From Desulfobacteraceae bacterium (GTDB lineage Bacteria > Desulfobacterota > Desulfobacteria > Desulfobacterales > SURF-15), in the NCBI GenBank assembly GCA_003599475.1, contig QZKK01000246.1, positions 1 through 15,419 of the forward strand: DNA of 15,419 nt, written 5' to 3'. The translations under genes and the position numbers were made by a program. The notes below the pieces were generated by a model. The model did not search any database and was not told the origin of the DNA. It saw only the letters and a list, made by a program, of their open reading frames with translations. Below, piece after piece: positions 7,148 through 14,372 of the stretch (its first letter is position 1; every line of letters begins with the position of its first letter).

Positions 7148-7195
7148 CGTTGCACGTTGAAGTCGTTGCACGTTGAAATCGTTGCAGGTTCCACG
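7148..7195. repeat. Tandem 16-bp repeats (CGTTGCACGTTGAAGT)
   Basis: Two near-identical units, CGTTGCACGTTGAAGT (7148-7163) and CGTTGCACGTTGAAAT (7164-7179), are followed by a degraded third (CGTTGCAGGTTCCACG, 7180-7195) and preceded by a partial one. The units are directly adjacent with no spacers, so this is not CRISPR. It belongs to the extragenic filler between tctC and tctB. Confidence 0.65.
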
Positions 7196-7217
7196 TTTCC
7201 AATTTGATTTTTGGAAT

Positions 7218-7268
7218 TTGTGATTTTCTCTTCCGCCTTTGCGTCTTTGCGCCTTTGCGTGAGGATGT
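7218..7268 (+). repeat. Extragenic repeat B (inverted partner at 9379-9429)
   Basis: The 51-nt element begins TTGTGATTTTCTCTTCCG, contains CTTTGCGTCTTTGCGCC and ends GCGTGAGGATGT. Its reverse complement occurs at 9379-9429 with 49 of 51 matches. In frame with tctB it translates as FASLRLCVR, a recognisable artefact that can create a false N-terminal extension of TctB. Confidence 0.75.
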
Positions 7269-7336
7269 TCTTTAAGCTCTCTGCTATAATAGTCTGCGAA
7301 AATCGGCGTAATCTGCGGACCGAGATGGGATCAGAA

Positions 7337-7834
7337 ATGGAACCGATCAATTCCCGAAGGGAAGTCGCGACTGCCGTTGTTCTCGTGGTGTTTTCAGTTG
7401 TCTACTTTATCAGCGGTTTCCGCCTGGATAGAGGAACGATACAGGATCCCGGTCCCGGGTTCCTTCCTGTGGCAATCGGTTTTCTGCTGATTTTGTGTAC
7501 CGGGATTTATTTGGTTGAAGTGCTGCGGCGAAAGATGCACTCCGGGAAACCCGCGGGGGCAGCCGCAACCGAGAGGAAAGACTACCGGGCCATCTTTGGA
7601 ATTTTATTCTGCGCACTCCTTTACCCGCTGATATTGCAGAGGCTGAAGTTCATCGTCTCCACCCTGATCGTCGCCTTTTTCATGCTGGTTCTGCTGCAGC
7701 CCAAGAAGCCTTTCTTTTCTTTTTTCCTGGCTTTGGCAATGGCCGTTGGAACTTATGTGGTCTTTTCCTTCCTTCTGGGAGTGGCCTTGCCGATGGGCTT
7801 TTTGGAAAATCTGCTCTTCCGAATCGGAGGATAG
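7337..7834 (+). CDS. tctB: TctB-family small membrane subunit of the tripartite tricarboxylate transporter
   Basis: The product is 165 residues. ATG 7337 is preferred: GGGA lies 6 nt upstream, and the protein then begins MEPINSRREVATAVVLVVF, a short cytoplasmic tail leading into the first membrane helix. ATG 7325 is also possible. Starts further upstream (from 7211) translate extragenic repeat B and are rejected. Four hydrophobic segments are visible (about residues 10-30, 40-60, 85-125 as two, and 130-155). The GFRLDRGTIQDPGPGFLPVAIG segment after helix 1 is the conserved TctB signature. It forms the membrane complex with TctA, which starts 3 nt after this stop. Confidence 0.88.
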   Translation: MEPINSRREVATAVVLVVFSVVYFISGFRLDRGTIQDPGPGFLPVAIGFLLILCTGIYLVEVLRRKMHSGKPAGAAATERKDYRAIFGILFCALLYPLILQRLKFIVSTLIVAFFMLVLLQPKKPFFSFFLALAMAVGTYVVFSFLLGVALPMGFLENLLFRIGG

Positions 7835-7837
7835 AAA

Positions 7838-9352
7838 ATGTGGGAAATCGTTCAGGGGCTGGCCGGAGGCTTTTCGGAGGCCCTGCAGCCTCTCTACATT
7901 TGGTATGCGCTGATCGGTGCGATCCTGGGTACGATTACCGGGGTGCTTCCCGGGTTGGGCCCCCTCGGCGCCATGGCCATCCTCCTGTCCTTTACCCTTT
8001 CGATGGATGCCACAGCGGCGATGATTTTATTTGCCGGTATCTATTACGGAGCCATGTACGGGGGATCGACCACCTCGATTCTCCTCAACATTCCGGGGGA
8101 GGCCGCCTCGGTGGTCACCTGCATCGACGGATACCAGATGGCCCTGCGCGGAAGGGCGGGGGCCGCCTTGACCGTCTCTGCGGTAGGATCCTTCATTGCA
8201 GGAACCATCAGCATCATGGGGCTGATGGTGGTCGCCCTTTTTCTTTCGGACATCGCCCTTCGGTTCGGGCCTGCCGAATTCTTCGCCATCGGCATATGCG
8301 GGTTGACGCTGCTGGTCCGGCTCAGCGGCGGCTCGCTTCTGAAATCCTTCATCATGATCCTCGTGGGGATGGCGCTTGCAACCGTCGGCGTCGATTTTTT
8401 AAGCGGAATCGAGCGCTTCACCTATCATGTGCAGGACCTGGCCCAGGGGTTTGAATTCCTTCCGGTTGCCATGGGGATCTTCGGAATCGCGGAAGTCCTG
8501 ACCACGGCTGAAAAAAAAGAGCTGCTGCAGAAGGTTCAGAAGGTCAAGATGAGGGAGCTTTTCCCGACTCGCAACGAATGGAAGCGGTCGATGCCGGCGG
8601 CCTTCCGCGGCGGGATCCTCGGATTTCTCATCGGGTTGGTGCCGGGTCCGTCGCCGGTGATCGCCACATTCGTCTCCTATATAACCGAAAAGAAGCTGTC
8701 GAAAAATCCGGAAGAGTTCGGAAACGGGGCAATCGAGGCGGTGGCAGGACCCGAAGCGGCCAATAATTCCGCCGTGGGCGGAGCCTATGTACCCCTTTTC
8801 GCCCTGGGAATTCCTTTTACGCCGGCAATGGCCATGGTTCTGGGGGCCTTGATGCTTCACGGCCTGACCCCGGGGCCGAATCTGATCAAAGAAAAATCGG
8901 ATCTGTTCTGGACGGTCATCGCCAGCATGTATCTGGGTAACTTTATGCTCGTGGTTTTGAACCTGCCTCTGGTAAACCTCTTTGTAAGCATATTGCGGGT
9001 ACCGAAGGCGATCCTTATGCCGGTGATCGTTCTGATCTGCATGATCGGGGTCTACAGCCTCAACGCGAGTCAACTCGATCTCTTTTTGCTGGCAATCTTC
9101 GGTTTTATCGGCTACTTCCTGCGGAGTGTCGGGTTTCAGGCGGCCCCCCTGATTCTGGCCATGGTCATTGGTCCCATGATCGAAACCTCTCTGCGCCAGG
9201 CCTTGAGCATCACCGGAGGAGATTTTACGGCTGTAATCACCCGGCCGATCTGTCTTAGCATTTACATCGTCACCTCGCTCGCCTTTGTGGTGCCTGTTAT
9301 TCTCGGAGGAGTAAAATTATTGAGAGGGAGAAATCCAGGAAAAGCCGCCTGA
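7838..9352 (+). CDS. tctA: TctA-family large permease subunit of the tripartite tricarboxylate transporter
   Basis: The product is 504 residues, the usual family length, with about 10-12 hydrophobic helices. The family's internally duplicated glycine-rich loops are both present. The first is ITGVLPGLGPLGAMAILLSF (about 32-51) with GAMYGGSTTSILLNIPGEAA. The second is LGFLIGLVPGPSPVIATFVS (about 262-281) with AGPEAANNSAVGGAYVPLFA and LGIPFTPAMAMVLGALMLHG. The start has CGGAGG 7 nt upstream, overlapping the end of tctB. TctA is the ion-coupled translocation pathway for substrate delivered by TctC. Substrate cannot be predicted from these motifs. Confidence 0.95.
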   Translation: MWEIVQGLAGGFSEALQPLYIWYALIGAILGTITGVLPGLGPLGAMAILLSFTLSMDATAAMILFAGIYYGAMYGGSTTSILLNIPGEAASVVTCIDGYQMALRGRAGAALTVSAVGSFIAGTISIMGLMVVALFLSDIALRFGPAEFFAIGICGLTLLVRLSGGSLLKSFIMILVGMALATVGVDFLSGIERFTYHVQDLAQGFEFLPVAMGIFGIAEVLTTAEKKELLQKVQKVKMRELFPTRNEWKRSMPAAFRGGILGFLIGLVPGPSPVIATFVSYITEKKLSKNPEEFGNGAIEAVAGPEAANNSAVGGAYVPLFALGIPFTPAMAMVLGALMLHGLTPGPNLIKEKSDLFWTVIASMYLGNFMLVVLNLPLVNLFVSILRVPKAILMPVIVLICMIGVYSLNASQLDLFLLAIFGFIGYFLRSVGFQAAPLILAMVIGPMIETSLRQALSITGGDFTAVITRPICLSIYIVTSLAFVVPVILGGVKLLRGRNPGKAA

Positions 9353-9378
9353 AGCCGGCATCCATCCGCGGATTAATG

Positions 9379-9429
9379 ACATCCTCACGCAAAGACGCAA
9401 AGACGCAAAGTCGGAAGAGAAAATCACAA
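9379..9429 (-). repeat. Extragenic repeat B' (inverted copy of 7218-7268)
   Basis: ACATCCTCACGCAAAGACGC followed by AAAGACGCAAAGTCGG-type sequence; its reverse complement matches 7218-7268 at 49 of 51 positions. It starts 27 nt after the tctA stop. Confidence 0.75.
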
Positions 9430-9560
9430 GTACACAAGCATCAAATTCCAAACAGTAATCCATAAAAAATAAATTCCAAACAAGAAAATCAGCCGCTGAT
9501 TTGCCCTGTTAAATCTCCTATGGGGCGTGAAACGCATTCAGTCGTGTGAACGCTGTCATT

Positions 9561-9599
9561 TTCTTGTCCGTCTTAGCGTCTTGGCGCCTTTGCGTGAGA
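9561..9599 (+). repeat. Diverged direct copy of repeat B
   Basis: TCTTAGCGTCTTGGCGCC followed by TTTGCGTGAGA aligns in the same orientation as 7226-7265, with several substitutions and one inserted base. It shows that the repeat family is multicopy locally and in both orientations. Confidence 0.5.
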
Positions 9600-9615
9600 C
9601 CCTCTTCTCTTTGCC

Positions 9616-9658
9616 GCTAAACTTCTCATCTTCTAAACTTCTGAGCTTCTTTCTCTTC
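9616..9658 (-). repeat. Extragenic repeat A' (inverted copy of 7087-7129)
   Basis: GCTAAACTTCTCATCTTCTA continuing to TTCTTTCTCTTC; its reverse complement matches 7087-7129 at 39 of 43 positions. It is the outer member of a nested inverted pair around tctBA. Confidence 0.7.
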
Positions 9659-9892
9659 CGTCCTCTGACTTCCGGCCTCTGACTTCTGATTTCCATCCGC
9701 GGCCGATGTTCTCAAGAGATTCCGCCGCCGATAGCGAAATACCGGATTAAGAGCCTGTCATTACGCAGAATTAAGGATCCTAATACGCAAATCACCCCAT
9801 TCCGTTTTCTTCTCAACCCGCCTAATTTTCTCTTCAGCTCGTCAACCATAAACCCTAAATCGATCCAATCAAGAATCGGATCTTATTCAATC

Positions 9893-12574
9893 ATGAAAAC
9901 AAGCCAATTCGCCATGCTGAGTCCGGTCGAGATGTGCGAAGAATCCGCGGTGCTGAGGGACCGACGTGCATCGCTTCGCCCTGAAGCCAGGGGGAAGTTT
10001 CTATTCATCGGGGATGAAAAGCTATTGATCCGAGGGGTAACATACGGCACTTTCAAGCCGGATAATCTCGGCAATGAGTTTCCCGACCCTCAAAGGATGA
10101 AGGAAGACTTCTCTCAGATGGTTCGGTGCAATATCAACGCCGTTCGCACCTATACCTGTCCGCCTCGCTGGTTCCTCGATCTTGCCTCGCAACAGGGCAT
10201 TTTCGTGATGGTAGGGCTGCCGTGGGAGTCGCATATCGCCTTCCTGGAGAGCCAACAGACCATAAAGAGCATCGAAGAACGAATGCGGCGCATGATCAAA
10301 GGAATTGCCGGGCATCCGGCGATTCTCGGCTATGTCATCGGAAATGAAATCCCCGGCCATATCGTACGGTGGCATGGCCCCAAGAAGGTGGAGCGATTCT
10401 TAAAGAGGCTCTATTTTCTGGTAAAGAACGAAGACCCTCGAGGGCTCGTGACCTATGTGAATTACCCGACGACAGAATACCTTCAGCTTCCTTTCGTCGA
10501 CTTTACCGGCTTCAACGTCTATCTGGAGGATCGGGACCGGCTGGAATCCTATCTTTACCACCTCCACAATATCGCAGGCGATCGCCCGCTGGTGATGGGG
10601 GAAATCGGGTTGGACAGCCGAAGGAACGGAGTGAAGAAGCAGGCGGCGGTGCTCGACTGGCAGGTCCGCACGGCTTTCGGAGCGGGGTGCGCGGGTGCCT
10701 TTGTCTTTGCCTGGACGGACGAATGGCACCGCGGCGGTCATGATATCGAGGATTGGGATTTCGGGCTGACAGATCGAAATCGCCGCCCCAAGCCGGCGAT
10801 GCATTCCATACAGCACGCGTTTTCGGAAGTGCCCTTCCCAACAGATATGAAGTGGCCGCGTATTTCGGTCGTGATCTGCAGCTATAACGGGGAGCGGACC
10901 CTTCGGCAGTGCTATGATGCGATCCAGAGAATCGACTATCCGAATTTCGAGCTCATCGTCGTCAATGACGGATCGAAGGATAAGACGAAGGAAATTACAA
11001 GGCTCTATGGCTTCAAGACGATCGATACCCCGAATGTCGGCTTGAGCGCGGCGAGAAACCTGGGCCTCAAGGCCGCCACAGGGGATATCGTGGCTTATAT
11101 CGACGACGATGTCTATCCCGATCGGGACTGGCTGAAGTTTCTGGCCTATTCGTTTCTTACCACCGATTATGCCGGAATCGGTGGACCCAATATTCCGCCG
11201 CCGGAGGATGGGGAAATCGCCCACTGCGTCGCCAATGCCCCGGGGGGACCTCAGCATGTGCTTGTCTCCACCAGAGATGCGGAACACATTCCCGGCTGCA
11301 ACATGGCTTTCCGCAAGTCATGCCTGGATGCGGTGGGAGGATTCGACCCCCGGTTTCGGGTTGCCGGCGACGACGTGGACCTGTGCTGGAAAATGATCGA
11401 AAGGGGGTGGCGCCTGGGCTTCAATCCCGCTGCCGTGGTATGGCATCACCGGCGGGATACGATTCGCACCTACCTGCGGCAGCAAACGGGTTATGGAAGG
11501 GCAGAGGCGCTCCTGGAGCGAAAATGGTCCAAAAAGTACAATGCCTTCGGCCACATTTCCTGGAGCGGGAAACTCTACGGCAATGGAAACAGCCATCGTT
11601 TCAGTTGGAAAAAGTACCGCATATACCATGGGACCTGGGGAAGCGCCGCTTTCCAGCCGCTGTATAAGCCGAATGCCACGACACTGGAAACGCTCCTGTT
11701 GACGCCCGAGTGGTACATATTCAATTCGATGATGCTGGGAATCGTCCTGCTCGGCTTCTTCTGGAAGCCGCTTTTCATGGCTTTGCCGCTGTTTGCCCTC
11801 ATGTCCGGCTCATCCCTGGTGTCGATTCTATCCACTGTTTCCGGTTTATCGTTTAACGGCATCGAGGGCGGCCTCTTTCACCGGCTGAAGCTTCGTGCGG
11901 TTACCGGTTTGCTGCACATCCTGCAGCCGCTTGCGCGGCTGTGGGGGCGGTTGAGCCTCGGATTGAATCCTCTGCGGATGCGATGCCCGCCCGAATTGAA
12001 GCTTCCCCGGAGCCGGTCGACGGTGATCTGGGACGAAAACTGGAAAGCTCCCGAGGACAGGCTTTCCACAATCGAAGCGGCACTCTGTTCGAGAAGCACG
12101 GCCGTAATGCGCAGCGGAGACTACGATTCCTGGGATCTCGAGGTAAAGGGGGGGGTGTTCGGCGGTCTCCGTATGAAAATGGGGATCGAAGAACACGGCA
12201 GCGGCCGGCAGCTTGTGAGGCTGCGTTCATGGCCCACGATTCCATTGACGGGTTTATTCGCGGCGACCCTGCCGGCGTTTCTGGCGGTTGCGGCAGGCAT
12301 GGACAATGCGTGGACAGCCGCCGCCGCTCTCGGATCGATCGCGGCAGCACTTTTCTTTCTGATCTTCAGAAACACTGCTGCCGCAACCGCATCTTACCTT
12401 CATGCGATCGAATCATTGAATTGGCACCGGCGCGTCGACCCGGTCTCCGACTCAAGCCGGGAGGCCGTGAAGCCGGCACCGTTTGATCCGGAAGCATTCG
12501 GTCTGGCTTTGGCTGAGAGTGAAACCGCCCTTCAAACGCGTGGGAAGCCGGTGGATGACCATGCAACGCTATAA
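9893..12574 (+). CDS. Fused glycoside-hydrolase-like / family-2 glycosyltransferase membrane protein
   Basis: This is an 893-residue fusion. Residues about 35-315 form a TIM-barrel hydrolase-like domain related to GH2/GH5 clan enzymes. VRTYTCPPRWFLDLASQQGI matches the barrel start, GNEIPG gives the acid/base candidate Glu152, and VMGEIGLDS the nucleophile candidate Glu237. Residues about 324-560 form a GT-A family-2 glycosyltransferase: ISVVICSYNGERTLRQC, VVNDGSKDKT, GLSAARNLGLKAATGD, the metal-binding Asp404-406 (DDDVYPD), GDDVDLC (492-498) and QQTGYGRAE (530-538), which stands where QxxRW occurs in processive enzymes. Hydrophobic stretches at about 613-655 and 783-828 anchor the C-terminus, separated by a soluble segment. 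It lies first in an operon with two ABC exporters. It probably assembles a glycan while trimming or transferring it, but the sugar is unknown. The start has only a weak ribosome site; ATG 9914 or 9932 are alternatives. Confidence 0.85.
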   Translation: MKTSQFAMLSPVEMCEESAVLRDRRASLRPEARGKFLFIGDEKLLIRGVTYGTFKPDNLGNEFPDPQRMKEDFSQMVRCNINAVRTYTCPPRWFLDLASQQGIFVMVGLPWESHIAFLESQQTIKSIEERMRRMIKGIAGHPAILGYVIGNEIPGHIVRWHGPKKVERFLKRLYFLVKNEDPRGLVTYVNYPTTEYLQLPFVDFTGFNVYLEDRDRLESYLYHLHNIAGDRPLVMGEIGLDSRRNGVKKQAAVLDWQVRTAFGAGCAGAFVFAWTDEWHRGGHDIEDWDFGLTDRNRRPKPAMHSIQHAFSEVPFPTDMKWPRISVVICSYNGERTLRQCYDAIQRIDYPNFELIVVNDGSKDKTKEITRLYGFKTIDTPNVGLSAARNLGLKAATGDIVAYIDDDVYPDRDWLKFLAYSFLTTDYAGIGGPNIPPPEDGEIAHCVANAPGGPQHVLVSTRDAEHIPGCNMAFRKSCLDAVGGFDPRFRVAGDDVDLCWKMIERGWRLGFNPAAVVWHHRRDTIRTYLRQQTGYGRAEALLERKWSKKYNAFGHISWSGKLYGNGNSHRFSWKKYRIYHGTWGSAAFQPLYKPNATTLETLLLTPEWYIFNSMMLGIVLLGFFWKPLFMALPLFALMSGSSLVSILSTVSGLSFNGIEGGLFHRLKLRAVTGLLHILQPLARLWGRLSLGLNPLRMRCPPELKLPRSRSTVIWDENWKAPEDRLSTIEAALCSRSTAVMRSGDYDSWDLEVKGGVFGGLRMKMGIEEHGSGRQLVRLRSWPTIPLTGLFAATLPAFLAVAAGMDNAWTAAAALGSIAAALFFLIFRNTAAATASYLHAIESLNWHRRVDPVSDSSREAVKPAPFDPEAFGLALAESETALQTRGKPVDDHATL

Positions 12575-14372
12575 AAAGCTGATCCGGTATCCTCTGAGCC
12601 AGTTGCCCAGGCTGCTGGTGATCGCCGTTCTCACTGTTTTGACCTCGCTGATCACGGCTCTCCAGCCATGGCCGTTGAAAATCCTCGTCGATTATGCGCT
12701 CGGCGGCAGGGAGCTTCCTGCGGCGATCCACTCGTTTTTCGATTCTATTTCCGTCGTGCTTACCCCGGGCACGCTCGTCATCGGGGCGGCTGCGGCCGGT
12801 TTCGCCCTGTTTGCGCTCAACAGCGCTCTCGATCTGAGTCTTACCTGGACCTGGGTTGCGGCAGGTCAACGGATGGTCTGTGATTTTGCCGCAGACCTCT
12901 TCCACCGGCTTTTGCATCTTTCGCTGCGGTATCACAGCCGGTACAGCGTAGGCGATGCGCTGAGCCGCCTGACGGGGGACACTTACTGCGTCTACACCAT
13001 GACCTCGAATCTGTTGATTACTCCCTGGCAGAGGGGCCTTACCCTGGTCACCGTCGGGATTTTCGCCTGGAACATGGATCCTGCACTCACCCTCATTTCT
13101 CTGGCAGTCGCCCCGGTGATGGCCGGGTCATCCCTTTTTTTCGCCCCTCGACTGAAACAGGGGGCGAAACTGGATCGCGAGGCTCAGTCCCGCTTGATGA
13201 GTTTCGTCCATCAGACGGTTACGGCGATACCGATCGTCCAGGCGTTCAGGGGCGAGAAATACAATCGGGAAAGGTTTCGGCATTTTGCGGCCGATGCGGT
13301 GAAATGCTTTCAACGAAAGACCTTGCTGGATCAGTCTTATACTCTGGTAAACGACCTGATCAGCAGCATGGGAACGGCCGTGATTCTCTTTGCCGCCGGC
13401 AAACGTGTGCTTTCAGGATCCCTGACCGTGGGGAGCCTTCTCGTGTTCTTATCATACCTCGCCTCGATGCAGGCAGCGCTCAAGGGAATTCTGGGAATCT
13501 ACGGGAGCTTGAAATCCACCGAGGCCGGGATCGACCGGGTGCTTGAGATTCTTTCTTCGGACGATTCGATCCGGGAGAGAAAAGGGGCCAGGCCGCTTCC
13601 GGATCTCGATGAATCGAGAGGAAGGCATGTTTCCCTTGAGGGCGTGACATTCGGGTATGAACCCGGTTTTCCGGTTGTGCAAAATGTCACCCTCAGCGTA
13701 AATCCCGGGGAAACGGCGGCGTTGGTGGGCTCGACGGGGGCGGGAAAGAGTACCTTGGTATCCTTGATCCTGAGATTTTACGATCCCTGGGAGGGCAGGG
13801 TCTCCTTTGACGGGATCGACGTGCGCGATGTAAAGCTTTCCAGCCTGCGCTCCCAGGTGGCCATCGTGCTGCAGGAATCTTTCCTGCTTCCGCTGACGGT
13901 GGCGGAAAACATCGCCTACGGCCGGCCGGGCGCCGGCCGGGCGGAGATCGAAGCGGCTGCCGCAGCAGCCAATGCAGAAGAATTTATCCGCCGGCTTCCG
14001 GAAGGCTACGACACCGTCATCGGTGAACGGGGATCGACGCTTTCCGGAGGCCAGAAGCAGCGGCTGGCCATCGCCCGGGCGCTGCTGAAAAATGCCCCGG
14101 TGCTGATTTTCGACGAGCCGACTTCCGCCCTGGATGCTCGAACGGAGGCATTATTGCTGGAGGCCACAAAGCGTCTGATGGAGGGCAGAACGACCTTTAT
14201 CATCGCCCATCGACTGTCCGCGGTTCGAAAAGCCGACCGGATTTTCGTGCTCGAAGGCGGAAAAATCGTCGAAGCCGGAAGCCATCAGGAGCTGATCAGG
14301 ACAAACGGCAACTACAGCCGGCTTCACTCGCTTCAATTTCCGGACGCCGATCCGCGAAGGGCTGTCGTATGA
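12555..14372 (+). CDS. ABC exporter half-transporter (fused membrane and ATPase domains), MsbA/NdvA-like
   Basis: This is 605 residues from ATG 12555 (ATG 12561 is equally possible), overlapping the end of the preceding gene by 20 nt. The ORF could extend to 12483, but that would overlap 92 nt and add an atypical tail. Residues about 15-320 are a six-helix exporter domain with the conserved LQPWPLKILVDYALGG segment in the first helix pair. The ATPase domain has Walker A GSTGAGKST (392-400), Q-loop VLQESFLLPLTVAENIAYG, signature LSGGQKQR (496-503), Walker B VLIFDEP (Asp520, Glu521) and the switch His552 in IIAHRLS. All catalytic residues are intact. Its paralogue follows with ATGA overlap, so the two probably form a heterodimer exporting the product of the GH-GT protein. 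Lipid or peptide export cannot be excluded. Confidence 0.92.
   Translation: MTMQRYKKLIRYPLSQLPRLLVIAVLTVLTSLITALQPWPLKILVDYALGGRELPAAIHSFFDSISVVLTPGTLVIGAAAAGFALFALNSALDLSLTWTWVAAGQRMVCDFAADLFHRLLHLSLRYHSRYSVGDALSRLTGDTYCVYTMTSNLLITPWQRGLTLVTVGIFAWNMDPALTLISLAVAPVMAGSSLFFAPRLKQGAKLDREAQSRLMSFVHQTVTAIPIVQAFRGEKYNRERFRHFAADAVKCFQRKTLLDQSYTLVNDLISSMGTAVILFAAGKRVLSGSLTVGSLLVFLSYLASMQAALKGILGIYGSLKSTEAGIDRVLEILSSDDSIRERKGARPLPDLDESRGRHVSLEGVTFGYEPGFPVVQNVTLSVNPGETAALVGSTGAGKSTLVSLILRFYDPWEGRVSFDGIDVRDVKLSSLRSQVAIVLQESFLLPLTVAENIAYGRPGAGRAEIEAAAAAANAEEFIRRLPEGYDTVIGERGSTLSGGQKQRLAIARALLKNAPVLIFDEPTSALDARTEALLLEATKRLMEGRTTFIIAHRLSAVRKADRIFVLEGGKIVEAGSHQELIRTNGNYSRLHSLQFPDADPRRAVV

Larger units (their letters stand above)
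9353..9892. other. 540-nt intergenic region made mostly of extragenic repeats; no gene seen
   Basis: It contains repeat B' (9379-9429), a diverged direct B copy (9561-9599), repeat A' (9616-9658) and a short CCTCTGACTTC duplication (about 9660-9685). No credible ORF, RNA gene or intrinsic terminator was found in it. Transcription of the downstream glycan operon must start here or earlier, but I see no convincing -35/-10 pair. The sequence just before 9893 is AT-richer with only a weak Shine-Dalgarno (CGGA about 13 nt upstream). Confidence 0.6.

Noticed and set aside
7148..7195. Tandem repeats considered as a CRISPR array or replication iterons
   Set aside because: Units are 16 bp, adjacent and lack spacers; no cas or rep gene is nearby.
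6100..7350. 416-codon minus-strand ORF across tctC and the following spacer
   Set aside because: Antisense to a clear TctC gene and to extragenic repeats; its composition is that of a shadow frame.
11099..11110. Possible cellulose-synthase identity of the GT2 domain
   Set aside because: The usual QxxRW is replaced by QQTGYGRAE and there is no PilZ or BcsB neighbour, so a specific cellulose call is not supported.
12483..12554. Upstream extension of the first ABC transporter
   Set aside because: It would overlap the GH-GT gene by 92 nt and add a tail not typical of exporters; starts at 12555 or 12561 fit better.
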